From the NCBI GenBank assembly GCA_964402955.1, contig CAYOEZ010000198.1, positions 1 to 9,109 on the forward strand: a stretch of DNA of 9,109 bases, read 5' to 3'. Source of the DNA: CAYOEZ01 sp964402955. Its GTDB lineage: Bacteria > Chloroflexota > DTOL01 > DAOUCN01. Under the pieces are notes generated by a model. That model did no database searches and was not told the DNA's origin. It was given only the letters and a program-made list of their open reading frames with translations. A program made the position numbers and the translations under genes. Below are positions 6,666 through 9,109 of this stretch, in pieces. Position 1 is the stretch's first letter; every line of letters begins with the position of its first letter.

Positions 6666-9109
6666 CTAGTGATAACACATGACCTGAATTTCCGCTACGC
6701 TGACAGCCTTTGAGACGTCGATCGTCCGCTCTTCGCCTGGCAAGAGATCGAAGTAATTGTCGGCGAAGATCACCGCCTTGTGCGGGTGGAAAAGATAGAC
6801 GCCCTTGGCAAACACATCACTGCGCACTGTGACCTTCTCCTTTGTCACCTGCCGGACGTCGATGCGCGGCGCAGGCAGACGCATGTGCTTGGGGCGCGAG
6901 AAGGTGTAGACATTACGAGCGATGGTTCTTTCATTGAGGCGCAGGGTGAAGACGGCCAGGCAGTCAAAGCGGCGCGCCGCATAGTCGGCCAGCTCGATCT
7001 CGCCCAACGACACGCCACCCCGGCCATCCAGCCGCACGGGGAAGCGGCGCGTCTGCATGATATCGCCGTCGGTGCGCATCACGGTCATCTCGACCTCGCC
7101 GTTGCGTATGCCGTCGCGCTCCGACGATACGAACAACTCGCCGCGGGAGTTGGCGTCCGGTCCATAGTCAATTGCGTAGCGCTGCTTGAAGCCGACAATG
7201 GTGGGAGCGTACGCGCGCTGCATATAGTAGAAACACGCCTTCGGAATCAGGTTATAGTCGACCGCCGCCCAGGAGATGGCCGGCCAGCAATCATTGAGCT
7301 GCCAGATCAAGACGCCCGCGCACTGATTGGCCTGCGAGCGCCAGTGCTCAACCGCATACTTCAAGTACTCGGCATGGGCCAGGTTGGAACGGAGAACGGC
7401 CTGGTTGAAGTCGCTGCTGACGCGGAATAGAGCGCCGCTGAACTTCAACAGGCGATCATTCTTGGCCGGGCTCTCGAACTGGTTACGCGTGTCGAAGACG
7501 AACGACTGAATGTTCCTGTCCTCAGGACCGCCGATGGTCAGAGCCGTGCGCAGGTCTGGTAGCGACTGGATACCCGTCTCGCTGACGAAGCTGGGCGCGC
7601 TGCTCAGGTATCCGGAGATGTCGCCGCAGTTGCTGTGCAGATCCCAGTAATGGCTGTCGCCGGTCGCTTCGTCATTGGCCTTCTTCCCCGCCGCCTCAGA
7701 ATAGGGCGAGCCGTTCCAGTAGAAACGGTCGGGATCAAGCTGCTTGACCAGATCCGGGAAGAGCGTGCCGTAGATGTCGCCGCCGTAGAAATGAGCGAAA
7801 TGGTTCTGTCCCTTCCACCAATCGTCGTAGCCCCAGTGGTTTTCGTTCTCGCCGCACCAGATGGCGAGCGACGTGAAGTTGCGCAGCCTTTTGATGTTGT
7901 AGGTCAGCTCGCTCTTGACCAGAGCCATGAAGGCGGGATCGGTGTCTGGATAGAGCGAGCAGGCAAACGCGCCATCCTGCCAGACCATGATGCCCCGCTC
8001 ATCGCACAGCCGGTAGAACTGATCATCCTCGTAGTAACCGCCGCCCCAAACACGCAGCATGTTGGCGTTGCCGGCCCTGGCCAGGTCCAGGTTGCCGCGA
8101 TAGAGTCTGTCGTATCCGCGCGGGATGGAGTTGTCCACAGGGATCCAATTGTAGCCACGGCAGAAGATCTCTTTGCCGTTGACTTTGAAGACAAAGCGCT
8201 CACCTCGGCCGTCGGCCCGCTCATCGCGCACAACCTCGATGGTGCGGAAGCCGATGCGCTGGCGGCGTGTGTCAAGCGCCTTGTCAGCGTCAAACACAGT
8301 GATCTCAACGTCATACAAGAACGGCTCGCCCTCGCCGTTGGGATACCATAGCTGCGCATCGTCGAGCGTGAAGCTCACAACGGCTTTCTCGCCGGCAAAT
8401 TGGGCTGACCACTCTTGTCCCGCCAGACGCAGCGCTGCTCGCCCCGCGCCATCGCCGCGGCCAGACACCTCCACCGTGCCCTTAACCTTCTTGCCCTCGA
8501 TGCTGTAGCGGATGTGCACATCGCTGATCTCAGCACGATCAAACGACTTCAGATAGACGGGACGAAAGACGCCGCTGACGGGAATCTGCGGCCCCCAGTC
8601 CCAGAAGAATGAGTAGGCCGGCTTGCGGATGAAGGCGAAAGGGATGCCCAGATGCGGGCGAGGGAAGTGCAGGCCCGACGCGTCGCGCCGCCGCTCGCCT
8701 TCGACCCAGGGCGAGCGAAAGAGCAGCAGCAGAGAGTTCCTCCCTGCCCTGAGCTTGCCCGTGACGTTGAACTCATACCCGAGATGGCAGTCCTCCGTCT
8801 GTCCGAGTCGCTCGTCGTTGAGCCAGATGGTACACACTGTATCCAGACCATCGAAGCAAAGATAGGCGTGCTTCTTGCCGGCAGCCGCCCCTCCCACAAA
8901 CTCTGTCTTGTAGACGAAATCCATGCGCTTGTAGGGAGCAAACGAGTCTTCGTAGGTCGCTGACGTATCAGGCTCAACTAATCCCGCCGCCTGCAAGTCG
9001 GTCAGATTCGTGCCGGGAACGCTGGCCGGGCGGAAGGCGAGGCCGGCGCAGTTGGCAGGGGAGTTGATCGCTCCGCTGGCAGTGAAGACAAACTGCCATC
9101 CGGAGTGGA
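6666..9109 (-). CDS. GH2 beta-mannosidase (5'-partial)
   Basis: This is an exo-beta-mannosidase of glycoside hydrolase family 2 that releases mannose from non-reducing ends of beta-mannosides by a retaining mechanism. The frame stays open to the right edge and encodes family sequence before the first possible start (a TTG at 8996): SGWQFVFTASG, then FRPASVPGTNLTDLQAAG. The gene therefore begins just outside the window, probably lacking only a few to about 20 residues; 813 are visible. Order: GH2 sugar-binding domain, immunoglobulin-like domain, then the TIM barrel (GYNWIPVDN, NMLRVWGGGYYEDDQFYRLCDERGI). The acid/base is the second glutamate of WCGENE (codon 7842-7844) and the nucleophile is the glutamate of FVSETGIQS (codon 7578-7580), 88 residues apart as expected. 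WGGG, the QDGAFACSLYP segment and WCGENEN mark beta-mannosidase rather than beta-galactosidase or glucuronidase. Oddities are threonine after the nucleophile where SEFG or SEYG is usual, and QDGAF for the usual QDFMF. Whether a signal peptide exists cannot be seen. It leads the GH20 gene in a likely operon. Confidence 0.92.
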   Translation of the reverse strand, partial: HSGWQFVFTASGAINSPANCAGLAFRPASVPGTNLTDLQAAGLVEPDTSATYEDSFAPYKRMDFVYKTEFVGGAAAGKKHAYLCFDGLDTVCTIWLNDERLGQTEDCHLGYEFNVTGKLRAGRNSLLLLFRSPWVEGERRRDASGLHFPRPHLGIPFAFIRKPAYSFFWDWGPQIPVSGVFRPVYLKSFDRAEISDVHIRYSIEGKKVKGTVEVSGRGDGAGRAALRLAGQEWSAQFAGEKAVVSFTLDDAQLWYPNGEGEPFLYDVEITVFDADKALDTRRQRIGFRTIEVVRDERADGRGERFVFKVNGKEIFCRGYNWIPVDNSIPRGYDRLYRGNLDLARAGNANMLRVWGGGYYEDDQFYRLCDERGIMVWQDGAFACSLYPDTDPAFMALVKSELTYNIKRLRNFTSLAIWCGENENHWGYDDWWKGQNHFAHFYGGDIYGTLFPDLVKQLDPDRFYWNGSPYSEAAGKKANDEATGDSHYWDLHSNCGDISGYLSSAPSFVSETGIQSLPDLRTALTIGGPEDRNIQSFVFDTRNQFESPAKNDRLLKFSGALFRVSSDFNQAVLRSNLAHAEYLKYAVEHWRSQANQCAGVLIWQLNDCWPAISWAAVDYNLIPKACFYYMQRAYAPTIVGFKQRYAIDYGPDANSRGELFVSSERDGIRNGEVEMTVMRTDGDIMQTRRFPVRLDGRGGVSLGEIELADYAARRFDCLAVFTLRLNERTIARNVYTFSRPKHMRLPAPRIDVRQVTKEKVTVRSDVFAKGVYLFHPHKAVIFADNYFDLLPGEERTIDVSKAVSVAEIQVMCYH

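Noticed and set aside
7635..8351. Plus-strand frame of 238 codons inside the GH2 gene
   Set aside because: It is antisense to the catalytic barrel and active-site codons of the mannosidase; it is the usual complementary-strand frame of a GC-rich gene.
8994..8996. TTG as the start codon of the GH2 gene
   Set aside because: The frame upstream still encodes the conserved GH2 N-terminal strands (SGWQF, VPGTNLTDL) to the window edge, so the TTG is an internal leucine.

Overview
The window looks like a high-GC bacterial chromosome segment of roughly 60% GC by eye. It has short intergenic gaps, clear AGGAGG-type ribosome binding sites and two gene blocks that converge at position 4771-4774. Gene content (a 2-oxoacid dehydrogenase E1/E2 pair, a UxaE-family epimerase, an SDR dehydrogenase, and cytoplasmic-type GH2 and GH20 glycosidases) suits a saccharolytic heterotroph. 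Chloroflexota (Anaerolineae/Caldilineae-like) is my guess from the overall flavour of the proteins. No rRNA or other marker gene is present to confirm it.

Plus-strand block (1-4774). The window opens inside a 2-oxoacid dehydrogenase E1 beta gene whose N-terminus lies off the left edge. It is coupled by a 1-base stop/start overlap to an E2 acyltransferase gene (800-2155) with one lipoyl domain, one good and one degenerate E3-binding domain, and a catalytic domain with an intact HRxxDG motif. A 157-base gap follows, carrying a 9-bp inverted repeat but no convincing promoter or terminator. Then comes a protein of 569 residues that I assign to the tagaturonate epimerase (UxaE) family (2313-4022), followed 2 bases later by a classical SDR dehydrogenase (4025-4774). 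The tight epimerase-SDR spacing points to a carbohydrate-acid or keto-sugar pathway. The E1/E2 complex may act on its product, or may only be a neighbour.

Minus-strand block (9109-4771). A GH2 beta-mannosidase, missing only a few N-terminal residues at the right edge, is followed after 47 bases by a GH20 GcnA-like beta-N-acetylglucosaminidase. Neither shows a signal peptide in what is visible, although the true GH2 N-terminus is cut off. The pair fits breakdown of Man-beta-GlcNAc-containing oligosaccharides such as an N-glycan core. The two blocks meet tail to tail on a CTAG tetramer that supplies the TAG stop for both strands.

No RNA genes, mobile elements, CRISPR arrays or phage features are visible. 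The most interesting items are the divergent UxaE-family protein in an unusual neighbourhood, the tandem E3-binding domains of the E2, and the mannosidase/hexosaminidase pair. I see no clear sign of an entirely new system.
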